From Zizania palustris (lineage: Eukaryota; Streptophyta; Magnoliopsida; Poales; Poaceae): a stretch of 64,000 nucleotides of DNA. A program made the position numbers and the translations under genes. Shown piece after piece: positions 20,323 through 29,450 of the stretch (positions are counted from its first letter, which is position 1; every line of letters begins with the position of its first letter). The notes beneath the pieces are model-generated. The model saw nothing but the letters and a program-made list of their open reading frames with translations. It was not told the origin of the DNA and made no database searches. The stretch covers positions 18,104,162 through 18,168,161 of the forward strand of contig JAAALK010000287.1 of NCBI GenBank assembly GCA_019279435.1, read 5' to 3'.

Positions 20323-21594
20323 TGTGTTGATAGCAAAAAATGGCATTAATGGCCGAAATTGTCAAAATATCAATTTTGGTAATTTGGACCAAAAGTACAC
20401 ATGTCCGGGGTCAGGCCGAAGCCCTAAAGGACCGAAGGTCCATTGGGTTGGGGGCTCCGAAAGCCTTTGGCCAGCCCACGGCCTTCGGAGGCCCACGCCA
20501 CCGAAGCTTCGGCCCGGGGAGCAGGCTTCGACGGGCCTGGCCGAAGCCCACTTCGGCAGAGATAGAGTTGTATACAATTATGGCTAAGTTTTTTATCTCC
20601 ATCCGACCGAATTAATGGCAGATTAGATCAGAGATCGAACCCTATAAATAGAGAGGCGAGGCCAGCGTAGAGGCCCCCCCAACACAAATCAACACAAAGC
20701 CCTAGCTTTGATCGCATTTACTTTACCTTTACTTTTCTGTACCTCTTCGTGGGTTTGCCTGGAAGCCCTCCGCTGGCCACTTCAGAACAGTGGCAACCCT
20801 TGTTACTTCGCTTGTGAAGTATCCATTAATCTACGTAATAGATTGCTATCGCCTTGGTACTTTACCTATGAAGTATCCGCTAATCTGCGTAACAGATTGC
20901 TACCTTCGCTACTAGTGCAACACTTAGTAGAATTCGGTCCTCAGGCCGAATTTGTACTTCGAACTCTCTTTGTTGCAGGTTCCCACGTGCGGAGCTACTT
21001 CGTCGGAGGTGCCCGGAGCTGAGGGATCGGTTTTGGAGGTCGTCAGGACACCCTTCGGTGAGATTACCGGCTTCGACGACAGGCTTCGCCAGCACACTTC
21101 GTCACGACAGGCTTCGCCACACTCGTACCTCACTCTGGATGAAGTCACTCGCGCGCGGCGTTTGGTTTATTATTTTGTACTTCGCTGTATCAGAGACTTC
21201 GCGCCGAACCCCGCCGTTCGGAGGTGATTGTCACGTTTGGATCCGTTCGGAGTTCATCTTCGACCGGACCAGTCCGAACGCCGAAGGCACCCTTCGGCGA
21301 GACACTTCGCACCAGACACCGAAGGTATACTTTGGTGACCCCTTCACACCAGACTTCGAAGCAGACAGGCTCCGATCGGTTTGCTGATTTTATTCTGTTT
21401 AATATATCTCTTTCGGCTAATTGGATTATTTTGTGTGATCTGATTGCCTGACGACTCCACCCCCTTATCACGACTAAGGGTAGTCGGAACGTGACGTCAG
21501 TGCTGCGTCACGCTTAGGCCTATCCCTAAGTATCCACGTACTTTTGGATCATCGAACTGACCCAAGTGTGGGGGCACGTTCTCGTGTCAACACA
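20323..21594 (+). repeat. 3' LTR of the Tat-lineage element
   Basis: Preceded by the polypurine run AAAAGGCAGGGGGCA. Starts TGTGTTGA and ends TCAACACA, an 8 bp perfect inverted pair; trimming to TGTTGA and TCAACA would be 20325-21592. It contains TATAAATAGAG at 20643. The interior is unusually rich in CTTCGG, CCGAAG and TTCGA motifs. Short direct repeats occur at 20795-20905 (two copies of a GAAGTATCC..TAATCT.CGTAA segment). No second LTR is in the window. Confidence 0.82.
20643..20650 (+). promoter_or_regulatory. TATA box of the Tat LTR
   Basis: TATAAATA in the context CCCTATAAATAGAGAGG, about 320 bp into the LTR. It is the best core-promoter candidate in this LTR and is followed by a C-rich run (GGCCCCCCCAACAC) about 35 bp downstream. 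Confidence 0.6.
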
Positions 21595-22127
21595 ATGTTG
21601 TATACATATTCATACTGGTAGGTGGACCTCACATGTCAGAGTCCATTTGGACCTCTCGTCTCCCCTCACGGTGGCCAGCAACAGTTAGCCGATTTCAATG
21701 ATTGGGAGGGTGACCACACTGAGATGTTCGGGCCTTCGCAGCTTTAGGGAGCCCCACTGTCCACTTAGCTTGAAGAGCAGTGGCCTGCTAGGCCGACTAG
21801 GGTGTGTTGATTACCAGATAGGCTTACATTGTCCTAGGTGCCATCGAGATAGACTCGGGGCAGGCATTGTGATTAGGCATGCAGATAAACAATTTGTATC
21901 GAACCCTTTAGTATTGTATGTTGTACGTCATCATGCACTGTTTATTATGATTATGCTTGTATGCATTGCTTTTTCTTATGGTATATGCTTATATGCATTA
22001 CTTTTTCTTATGATTATACTTGTATGAATTACTTTTTCTTATGATTATACTTGTATGCACGTTTACATTTTGACAATATATATTTCACTATAACATTGTG
22101 ATCATGTCTTACTCTGCGTAGATAGAT
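21595..22127. other. Unassigned DNA between the Tat LTR and GRF-like gene
   Basis: No domain, RNA gene or clear repeat boundary is visible. The stretch 21940-22060 contains short reiterated TTATG/TTGTATGCATTACTTTTTC units and is AT-rich. The first 200 bp could be 5' flank of the following gene relic, but nothing proves it. Confidence 0.4.
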
Positions 22128-23275
22128 GGATTCCTCCTCTATTTCTACTAATATTAGGGGAACCGAACATCGAGACTGAAGGAGAGATCATTTTGCTTGT
22201 CTCATCCCTCCGTGGTGGATAGATTGACCATTGTGACATTGTGGGTATCGGTGCCAACTCGAGACAGGTTTCTGAACCGACATTTGTGAAGGAGGTACTT
22301 TCTTTGCCCTAACATCGAGGAAGAGCTATGGCACCTGAACGTTCGAAGGAAATCTAATAGAAGGAGGTGCAAGTTCATTGAGTGGGTGGACACAAAACTC
22401 TTAGTATTTGATGGATGTTGGTTCTCCCCTAGTGAAACAAATGCATAGTACGCCACAAGGAAGGAGGAGTATGAGTGTCGTGCCCAATTCGAGCAAGGTG
22501 ATTGGAAAATCAATCCAATCGGAGTACAACCGTGGCTTCAACGTCCAAAGTGTCATTGCAGAGAATGCTTCCAGGTGATAACTGCGACGCCAGGATGAGA
22601 TGTTGGTAGAATATACTTCATATATCCAGGCATTGATGACGACTTCATGGTGAGACCAAAAACATTAAATTAGTTCACACCTATATCCATTTATTACAAA
22701 AGTGATGTAACTAACTTCAGTTGTTTGGTATTGTAGGATAATCCAAGGAAGTGTCGTTTCACTCAATGGATCGATGATTTAAGGAAACGATCCATGCTAG
22801 ACTGCATGTAAGACAAGCCGAGACTATGGAGGAGTACACATGGAGGAAAGAAGAGCATTGGCTTAAGGTCAAGTATGCTAGTTCAAGTTGGATGACAAAT
22901 CCTCGAGGAATTCTCGTGTGGGAGCAATGACCTATGTGCGCATATGCAGTTGTTGCATTATATGGACATCGCTCGGAGGCGACTCAAGGGGAAGGATAGA
23001 ATTCGTGTGCCCCAACCTATATGAGCACGTTGTGGTAAGTGATTACTTAAATTCATATAATTTTTTAATGCAATACTGACCTCAGTATTTATTGTGACAA
23101 TAAAATGTTAGGAGATGTTTATTCCATCGCTGGATATATGTCACGTCACCTACATACAAGGATGGTTCTATCAAAGAGACGGAAAGTCACTCAGGGCATG
23201 AAACTAGAAGGCGGGAAGTTGATGAGCAAGTGAGGAGTGCAAGATGGAGTGAAGAGGACATGCAATAGAGGAAAA
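22128..23275 (+). pseudogene. GRF-type zinc-finger gene relic (plus strand)
   Basis: Begins with an ATG (MDSSSISTNIRG), is soon broken by stops, then shows zinc-finger-like sequence. RRCKFIEWVDTKL ends one module. A second module spans KCHCRECFQVITATPG, GRIYFIYPG and RKCRFTQWIDD. A likely intron lies between ATG/GTGAGA at about 22648 and TGTAG/GATAAT at about 22737; joining keeps the phase. A third partial module reads GRIEFVCPNLYE near 23000. CxC...GRxFxxCP...CxFxxWID is the GRF zinc-finger pattern, often seen in transposon-linked grass genes. Several stops make it nonfunctional. Confidence 0.55.
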
Positions 23276-23679
23276 AATAGACAACATCTTAGGTTATGAG
23301 AGGAACAAAGATGTGCTAGGGAAGAGATACAACAAAGAAATCAATAGGACAGTAGGTCCACAAGATTTGCAATGTAATGAACTATTTATTGTATTGTATT
23401 GTATTATTTTTTAAAGAACATCTTTGAATATTGTATTGTGTGCATTACAACATCTAATTGTCCGCAACTACTTGCTCATAATTACGTTGTTTTCTTCATT
23501 GATTTTAGGAAAAACATCTACATACAATTTTATCATAAAACTCATAGCACCAAAAGTAAAAAATACATACTAATTATTTAATAGTCTAACACCAACAACA
23601 TATAATGAGGTGCACGACATAATACGGTACAATACATTACAATTGACAAATGCAAACTAAACTAGGTAACTACTGAGTG

Positions 23680-24590
23680 CAATGAGGGTACTTTCTCTTC
23701 GTTATGGCCTTAGGTCCTACTTCTTTAGCACAACGAGCCCTCTCACACTTCCTCGCTCTATCCACCTCATGCTTCTCTCTTGCCTTGCGCTCCGCCTCCT
23801 CCCTCCTCTTCTATTCTTACTCACGCTCACATTCCCGTTGGTATCTCATCTCAAAGAGCTCATTGTTGAACTCCTTGTGCCTCATTAGAGAGGCTTAGTC
23901 CTCCAGTTCCACCTCTTTGTTGATCCATTCGATAAAGTCACATAGCAGAGGTGGCGATGGTGGAGTAGTTACCTATACACACAAATATAAGACATGTTGT
24001 AAGTGATTTATTCGAGAACAATATATAAATGAATGGGAAAAGTGTATTCTTACCGATCTGTTAGCCCGTGGTCCACGTTTTGGCCTTAGCTTTGGCTTTT
24101 CAGGAGTCCACGAGTAGTTGGGACACTTCTAATACCTCATCTCGTATGTGAGGTCATCCATGCTTCTCCAGAATTTACATGTGTCTCCATAGAAATACAT
24201 AGGGAGTTCAACACCTTCTGGTGGATGATGATGAGGACCGTAACCATGAGTCGATATATCCTTTGTCACTATCTAACATGGTATGTCAACATAAATTCAG
24301 TATATTCATAATATGTCTACATTTTCTCTAAACTACACTTAAATTATCAGTACATTACTCTAATCAATCATTTAAATATTGATTAAACTACCCAAATTAC
24401 TATAAACTATCCCTAACATAATTCAAAATTAATACTAACTAATTATAATGTACACCTAAATTATTATAACCTTAATACATACAGAAGAAAAAAGAGGAAG
24501 GAGAGACTTACCTGCTTGGAGGAGTGGGCGGCTCAATGGTGGCTCGGGATGTGCTGGACAAGTGCGGTGGGTGTGCTGAGAAGGGGGCAT
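23680..24590 (-). pseudogene. GRF-like gene relic with clear exon structure (minus strand)
   Basis: Exon 1 runs 24590 (ATG) to 24512, followed by CAG/GTAAGT. Exon 2 runs 24268 to 24054 (MYFYGDTCKF.., RY*KCPNYSW), followed by CG/GTAAGA. Exon 3 starts at 23972 after ATAG (LLCDFIEWINKEVE), and a Glu/Arg-rich helical tail follows. Phases 1 and 0 agree at both junctions. TAG at 24131-24129 and TAA at 23897-23895 break it. It belongs to the same protein family as the convergent relic at 22128. A TATA-like box at 24600-24607 is too close to the ATG to serve it comfortably, so the start is uncertain. Confidence 0.55.
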
Positions 24591-24599
24591 TCAGCCCCC

Positions 24600-24607
24600 T
24601 TTTTATA
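24600..24607 (-). promoter_or_regulatory. TATA-like box upstream of the minus-strand GRF relic
   Basis: TATAAAAA on the minus strand. It lies only about 10 bp before the candidate ATG at 24590, so transcription from it would probably start downstream of that ATG. It may instead serve a later start or be fortuitous. Confidence 0.35.
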
Positions 24608-24619
24608 GGGCCAGGTTTG

Positions 24620-24850
24620 GTGCTTGATCGGCCGAACCAGGCCATGTCATCTTGGTTCAGTCGTTGGTAGGCTAAACTAGGCTCATATGTACTTGTTCAA
24701 CCAAATTAGTCGTTGCCCTGCTAATTGGACTAGCCATACGACATGGTTCAGCAGACCATCAATTGAACCAGACTAACGTGGCCTGGTTCAGTCGACTAAT
24801 GGTTGAACCAAGCCTGACATGTCTTGGTTCAGCCGATTGTCTACTGACGA
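24620..24850. repeat. Subterminal-type repeats with TGGTTCAGYCGA core
   Basis: At least six copies, in both orientations, of a degenerate unit built on TTGGTTCAGCCGATTG and its complement, often paired with CATGTC. Dense short inverted units like this are typical of CACTA-element subterminal regions, where the element's DNA-binding protein attaches. They lie upstream of the minus-strand GRF relic, so both may belong to one decayed element. I could not find matching terminal inverted repeats. Confidence 0.5.
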
Positions 24851-25074
24851 GAGCCCAATTTTGCAATTTTTGAAATTCATCTACCATATTTGATTTTTTT
24901 TAAAAAAATATTATTAAAAAAAATATGTCCCTGCTCACCAACCTCCTTCTTTCATGGTAGATTAATGTTCATACGAATGCCGGTGCCATGTAGCACCATG
25001 CACGCCCGTGCGATGGTCCTCGCCCCCTCCATGTTAGTCCATGCCCGCTCGTTGGTCCCTGTGCAATGAATGCT

Positions 25075-25425
25075 CGCTCGACCACACACCACTATCACCA
25101 AAATAGTCTTTAGTGAGGGAGGTTTACTAATAGATAAATGATGCGCGTTAGTAATACATTTTTTTGTGATGGGCCGTTTTAGATGCACGGTGATGTTGCC
25201 TTATTAGCGATGGATCATAATGTATCGCGTCACTAAAGAGGGGGCATCCACATTAGTGGAGGGTTAACCACCCATCACTAGTTAGCGTGACGAGCGACAA
25301 CTATCGCTCATCACTAATGATCCAGTGATGGGTGGTAGTTTCCACCCATCACTAATTAATTGATCATTAACTACGTACAAAAACTATCACCATCACTGAT
25401 GATATTTATAAACAAGATGGCACCA
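25075..25425. repeat. CCCATCACTAA-type repeat cluster
   Basis: Repeated motifs CCCATCACTA, CGTCACTAA, AGTGATGGGTGG and complements occur roughly every 30-50 bp. They resemble subterminal arrays of CACTA or Mutator-like elements. A similar cluster is at 62845-63075, suggesting two copies of one element family in the window. Element ends are not determined. The preceding 24860-25075 is AT-rich with no other signal. Confidence 0.4.
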
Positions 25426-25539
25426 ATAGAACATTTTCATATTGCATAGAACTCTAAACCTTAGAGGCCACACCTCCTCTTCCATCATCGTTTTGCTGTT
25501 GTGCTCCGCGCCTTCCACCATCGTGGCTGAAGGAACTGT

Positions 25540-25890
25540 GTCCAAGAGAGTTCTGGGTGAACCGAAAGTTCCAGTTGCGAACCGAAGGGTCTAGGATTCT
25601 TGAGCTACTGGAAGTTCCGGTTGGACTTGAAGTTTGGACTAGACCTAGGAATTTGTTTTCTAGATGAATTGGAAGTTACGGTTGTGAACCAGAAGTTCCA
25701 GGTTGAATTAAATCAGAAACATAATGTCTCAACTGGATGTTCTGGTTGTGAATCGGAAGTTCTAGATCAGATATAGAACGTCCAAATAAGAAGTTTCGGT
25801 TGCGAACTAAAAGTTCTAGCCCGGAATTAATTCAATACAGAATGATAAAACCAAAAGTTTTGGTTCTGAACTGGAAGTTTTGATCCATAT
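25540..25890 (+). repeat. Degenerate tandem repeat with GGAAGTTCCGGTTG core
   Basis: About eight diverged repeats of a motif like CTGGAAGTTCCGGTTGTGAACC occur in 350 bp, spaced about 25-60 bp. Adjacent halves are partly complementary (GAAGTTC with GAACTTC-like forms). No protein domain is seen. The array directly precedes a copia gag fragment and may be part of that element's leader. Confidence 0.5.
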
Positions 25891-25904
25891 GAAATAGATT
25901 AGAT

Positions 25905-26032
25905 GACACATACAATCAAGTATACCAAATGTTTGTGCAAGGCCCTAGTGAATCAGTAGATATCATGTTTGCACGCTTTGATGGCATTGTTAGCAATTTG
26001 CGCTCCGCTGATACTTTAGCTTACTCTAACCA
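25905..26032 (+). pseudogene. Copia gag fragment
   Basis: Reads LDDTYNQVYQMFVQ, then ESVDIMFARFDGIVSNLRS and LAYSNHDRS, matching the pattern of copia gag (UBN2-like) proteins, in particular the SIRE lineage. It stops where the LTR-like sequence at 26033 begins. It is a truncated scrap; no other part of its parent element is adjacent. Confidence 0.55.
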
Positions 26033-26760
26033 TGATAGATCCATATGAATATTTCATAAATTCCTAAATAAATATCAAAGGACTGACTCAAAAAAAGGAA
26101 TACTGAGTGGTCGAAAGTTGGACTCGAGAGTCGACACTCCCGAGTGCTGAATTCGAGCCAAAGACTCGGGAGTCAAGATAGCACTACCGAGTGCTTGATC
26201 CTAGTCGGGACTTGAGAGTTGGGGGTCGGCTTGCTGAACCCGACCATGTGTTCCCGGAATTTGACTCCGTGCCTCGTGGGGACGCATTCTTTCCTTTTCT
26301 TGTTTCAATTCTTTGGGATTGTGGTGAAGTCTATGGGATATGGTTATATGGAAATTGACTTGATTGAGATCATGATCGCGACATGAGATCTAGTTGCTCC
26401 TATATAAATACCCATAGATCTGGCCGAAATCATTATGATGAGAAATACAACAAAACCATGTTAGGGTTTTGGTTCTCTTCTCTTTGTTGTGATGCCGCCA
26501 TAGACTACTCCATTCCGTTCGTCGGTGTGCATCGAAAATGGGAGAGCAGGTCTCCGAAATCTATCGCCCTTGCGATCCTTCACTAGGAGAGGGCGAATAA
26601 GATTTTTGGGAAGTGCTCCGTGCGATTGCTCAAGTTTGTCATCACGACGCATCTTCCGTCTACATCTACTGTTGGTCACCGTTGGGTGCTATGATCTGAC
26701 ACCACAAGAAGGAGTACTTCTTCACCGACTGCGGATTCATCTTCGATAACTGTATAGTAC
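26033..26760 (+). repeat. Probable 5' LTR and leader of the degenerate copia element
   Basis: Contains TATATAAATA at 26402 and a region of repeated GACTCGGGAGTC/CTCGAGAGTCG motifs at 26110-26230. Its start pairs with 42614 (TGATAGAT versus TGAATAGA, then CATATGAATATTTCA). I see no convincing primer-binding site before gag, so the right boundary is approximate. Confidence 0.5.
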
Positions 26761-26931
26761 GTGGGTTACTTTTTTGTACGGTTATTGATCATGCTTTATG
26801 AAAACATGGTCATTATGTTCATGCTAATTCTAGCAGATGTTGTGAATTATCTTATTCAAAATTTAGTCGTGAAATTGCCTAATATTTTAACAATCCAAAA
26901 ACCTTATTATAGGCAATCCGCGATTAATTCA

Positions 26932-27491
26932 ATGGCTAGATTTGTGGATGCACTAAGGCCAGAAAATTTTTCTAGTGTGGATTTTAAGAGATTGCAAGTA
27001 AAAGTCCGTCTCTGGCTTAGTGCTATGAATGTATGGGAAGCGAGACTTGGCAAACCTAGAGGTAAACTCTCTTATGATGGCCAGAAGAAGTTCGTGGATG
27101 CCAACAATCTCTATATGGAATGCATTCTAGGCGTGCTCTCTGGCCATCTGTGTGATGTTTACATCACTATGACAGATGCGAAAGAGTTTTGGGATGCTTT
27201 GATTGCAAAATATGGTGCATCGGATGCAGGTAGTGAACTACATCTCATGGAGAGATTTCACGACTACAGGATGGTGAAAAACGGTTCTATGGTGGAACAA
27301 GCTCATGAGGTTATGTGCATTGTCAAGGAACTTGACCTCGTTAAGTGTCCTATACTCGACAAGTTTGTGGCTGAGTGCATTATTACAAAGTTGCATTCTT
27401 CATGGAGGAACTTCGCCACTACTCTAAAACATTAGAGACATGAGATATCAGTTGAAAACTTGATAGTGTCTATTGATGTTGAAGAGAAAGC
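26932..27491 (+). pseudogene. Copia gag, 5' part
   Basis: From ATG 26932 (MARFVDALRPENFSS) through WLSAMNVWEAR, DAKEFWDALIAKYG and HEVMCIVKELDL, a typical copia gag (UBN2) domain. TAG at 27433-27435 interrupts it, but the frame then continues (HEISVENLIVSIDVEEKA) to the insertion point at 27491. Its zinc-knuckle end is at 38740-38830, beyond the nested element. Confidence 0.8.
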
Positions 27492-29385
27492 TAAGGAGCC
27501 ATGCTGAATAGCGTGGGCCTCATGGCTCCAGATGTGATGAGTCATTATCAACGATAGTCAAAGAGGACAGATGAAGAGTGAAGTTCTGCTATTTCATGGG
27601 CCGCGTGTGACTCAGGTACACGGGCAGCGAGCGACTGTCGGGCTGAGAGAGCTGCGAAGTCGGGCTGGCTCAATCCGGGTACATGGGCCAGAAGTAGTAG
27701 AAGACCCACTGGGCTGTTGACCAGGGTTGACTCAGGTACACGGGCGGTGAGTGATTGCCGGGCTGAGAGAGCTGCGGAATTGGGCCGGCCCAATCCGGGT
27801 ACCTGGTGCAAAGTCGGTGGAGGCTTTGTCAGTTTCGGCGCAAAACTGACAACCGTTGATCTTGTATCAGACTGTCCAGAAGAGAAGTCATAGTCGCTAC
27901 GAAAGCCTAGATTCCGGATAAGTCATCTGTATCTCTAGGCCCACAGTCAGTCAGTCGAGTCTGTAAAAAATCCTAAGGGCAGTTGAGTCTTTTCCTTTAT
28001 TTCAGCGTCTGTAAAAAAACCCTAAGGGGCTGGTGGAATATTCCTAGTGTTGGGCAGCCTATAAATAGGGCCCCAATCCCTAGGGTTAGGTCACCCTTCT
28101 AGAAATCACTTTTTCAATCATTCTTTGGGTCATTTTTGTTCCTGCGTGTGTTTCCTCTCTCCTGTGTGTGCGCCGCCAGGCTAATTGTTGCTGTTCATCT
28201 ATTTTGTTCCCTGCTTTTGGATGATTCTATTCCTTCTGTTTCGTGTGTAGCATCTCATTTAATGGCTTTGCAGTATTCGGTTTGCTCACAGCGATTTTAT
28301 TCCTGGTTTTGAGTGCTTCGGTTGCTTCTGTTCTTCACGAGAAGAGTACTAGTTCTTGCTGGTTGCAAGTAGTACTACTACACTGTAGCAACAGTACACT
28401 AGTACTAGCTTTCCTTTTTCTGCGTAGCCTTTTTGATCGTATAGACAGGGCCAAGTGACTTTTCTGGCTGTTCTTTGGTGAAGCCCCTTCTCTGTTCGAA
28501 GCCCCTCAGCTCCGTGAGGCAGGCTTCGATCTGACATCCTCGAGGGCTTCGCTTGAACTTCGACTTCGCTCTTGTCCTGTGAATCTAGCTTCGAAGTATG
28601 TGTTGCACTTAGTCTGTTGGCTTGTCATACTTCGATTGTCTTTACGAAGGTGAACTCCGACTTTGGCTATTCGAAGTTCATACTTCGACAGGCTTCGGAG
28701 TTAGTTTCGAAGCTGGCCTGTGGTTCGAAGGTTATACCTCGCTAGTGCTAGCTTCGAACGTAGTCGTGTAGGCTTCGAATTAAACTTGCGGCCATGTGTC
28801 GGGCTTCGCTTTTCCTTCGAAGGTTGCTTTTCTGTGAGCCTGTTCGAACCTCTGTTCGAAGTCTAGGCTTCGAAGTACTTTGTTCGAAGCAAGCTTCGAT
28901 ATTCTCATACTTCGCTTCGAAGCATACTTCGCTCCCTACCACTTCGAACTAGGCTAGACCAAACACACTTTCAGCATTTTCACAACAACCTTCGACAGAC
29001 TCCGTCACTGACCTCCGAAGCAGGCTTCGACACAGTGAAGCAGGCTTCGACATAGTGGAGCAGGCTTCGCCGAATTCCGAACAGGAGACAAATCAGAACA
29101 GTAACTTCTCATCTCACTTTATTCATACTTAGATCATCCATTGAGATGTTTAACCTGCCATGTCTTGAATATCCTTGTTTTTCTCCCTAGTAGCACTGCT
29201 TTGGTGTTTCTCTGTGTTTGTCATCCGTTGCTTCTAGGCTAGATATATATTTAGACTTAGGCAATCTATTCATTCTTTGCTGCTCAGTCTTTTGAGGTGC
29301 GTTGGGTATTGGGAGCAGGCCATTTATTCGAAAGAACTTTTAGGCGCCCATTCACCCCCCTCTGGTCGCTACTTTCGGTCCTACA
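27492..29385 (+). repeat. 5' LTR of the SIRE-type element
   Basis: Starts TAAGGAGCC, where the 3' LTR has TGAGGAGCC, so the canonical TG has mutated. It ends GGTCCTACA before the primer site. It differs from the 3' LTR by one 20 bp tandem unit at 29021-29060 (CAGGCTTCGACAYAGTGRAG) and about 28 substitutions. The segment 28480-29060 is dominated by CTTCGAAG-type palindromes. The TATA box is at 28060. Confidence 0.93.
28060..28068 (+). promoter_or_regulatory. TATA box of the SIRE LTR
   Basis: TATAAATAG in CAGCCTATAAATAGGGCCCC. It is retained in the 3' LTR at 37294, with an identical context. It is placed about 570 bp into the LTR. Confidence 0.65.
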
Positions 29386-29388
29386 AGC

Positions 29389-29399
29389 GGTATCAGAGC
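29389..29399 (+). promoter_or_regulatory. Primer-binding site of the SIRE-type element
   Basis: GGTATCAGAGC begins three bases after the LTR end and is preceded by C instead of the usual T. It matches the initiator methionine tRNA primer site of plant copia elements. Confidence 0.9.
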
Positions 29400-29450
29400 G
29401 AGGTTAGGGTTTTTCCATACCTTAACCGGTTCTAAACCCTAGTAGTGACC

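Larger units (their letters stand above)
17879..21594 (+). mobile_element. Tat-lineage gypsy element, 3' part
   Basis: Plus-strand coding sequence for RNase H, a second archaeal-type RNase H and integrase, followed by a polypurine tract and an LTR with 8 bp inverted ends. The dual RNase H arrangement is diagnostic of the Tat lineage (Retand/RIRE2/Ogre relatives). The 5' part is displaced by the minus-strand element whose LTR ends at 17878; if that element simply inserted here, the remainder lies left of the window. Stop codons and frame breaks make it inactive. Confidence 0.85.

Noticed and set aside
20340..21471. Short ORFs in the Tat LTR
   Set aside because: They arise from repeated CTTCGG/CCGAAG words and overlap on both strands.
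27548..28942. ORFs shared by both SIRE LTRs (for example 27548-27811 minus, 28243-28458 plus)
   Set aside because: Present twice only because the LTR is duplicated. No domain, and changes between copies are not codon-biased as far as I can see.
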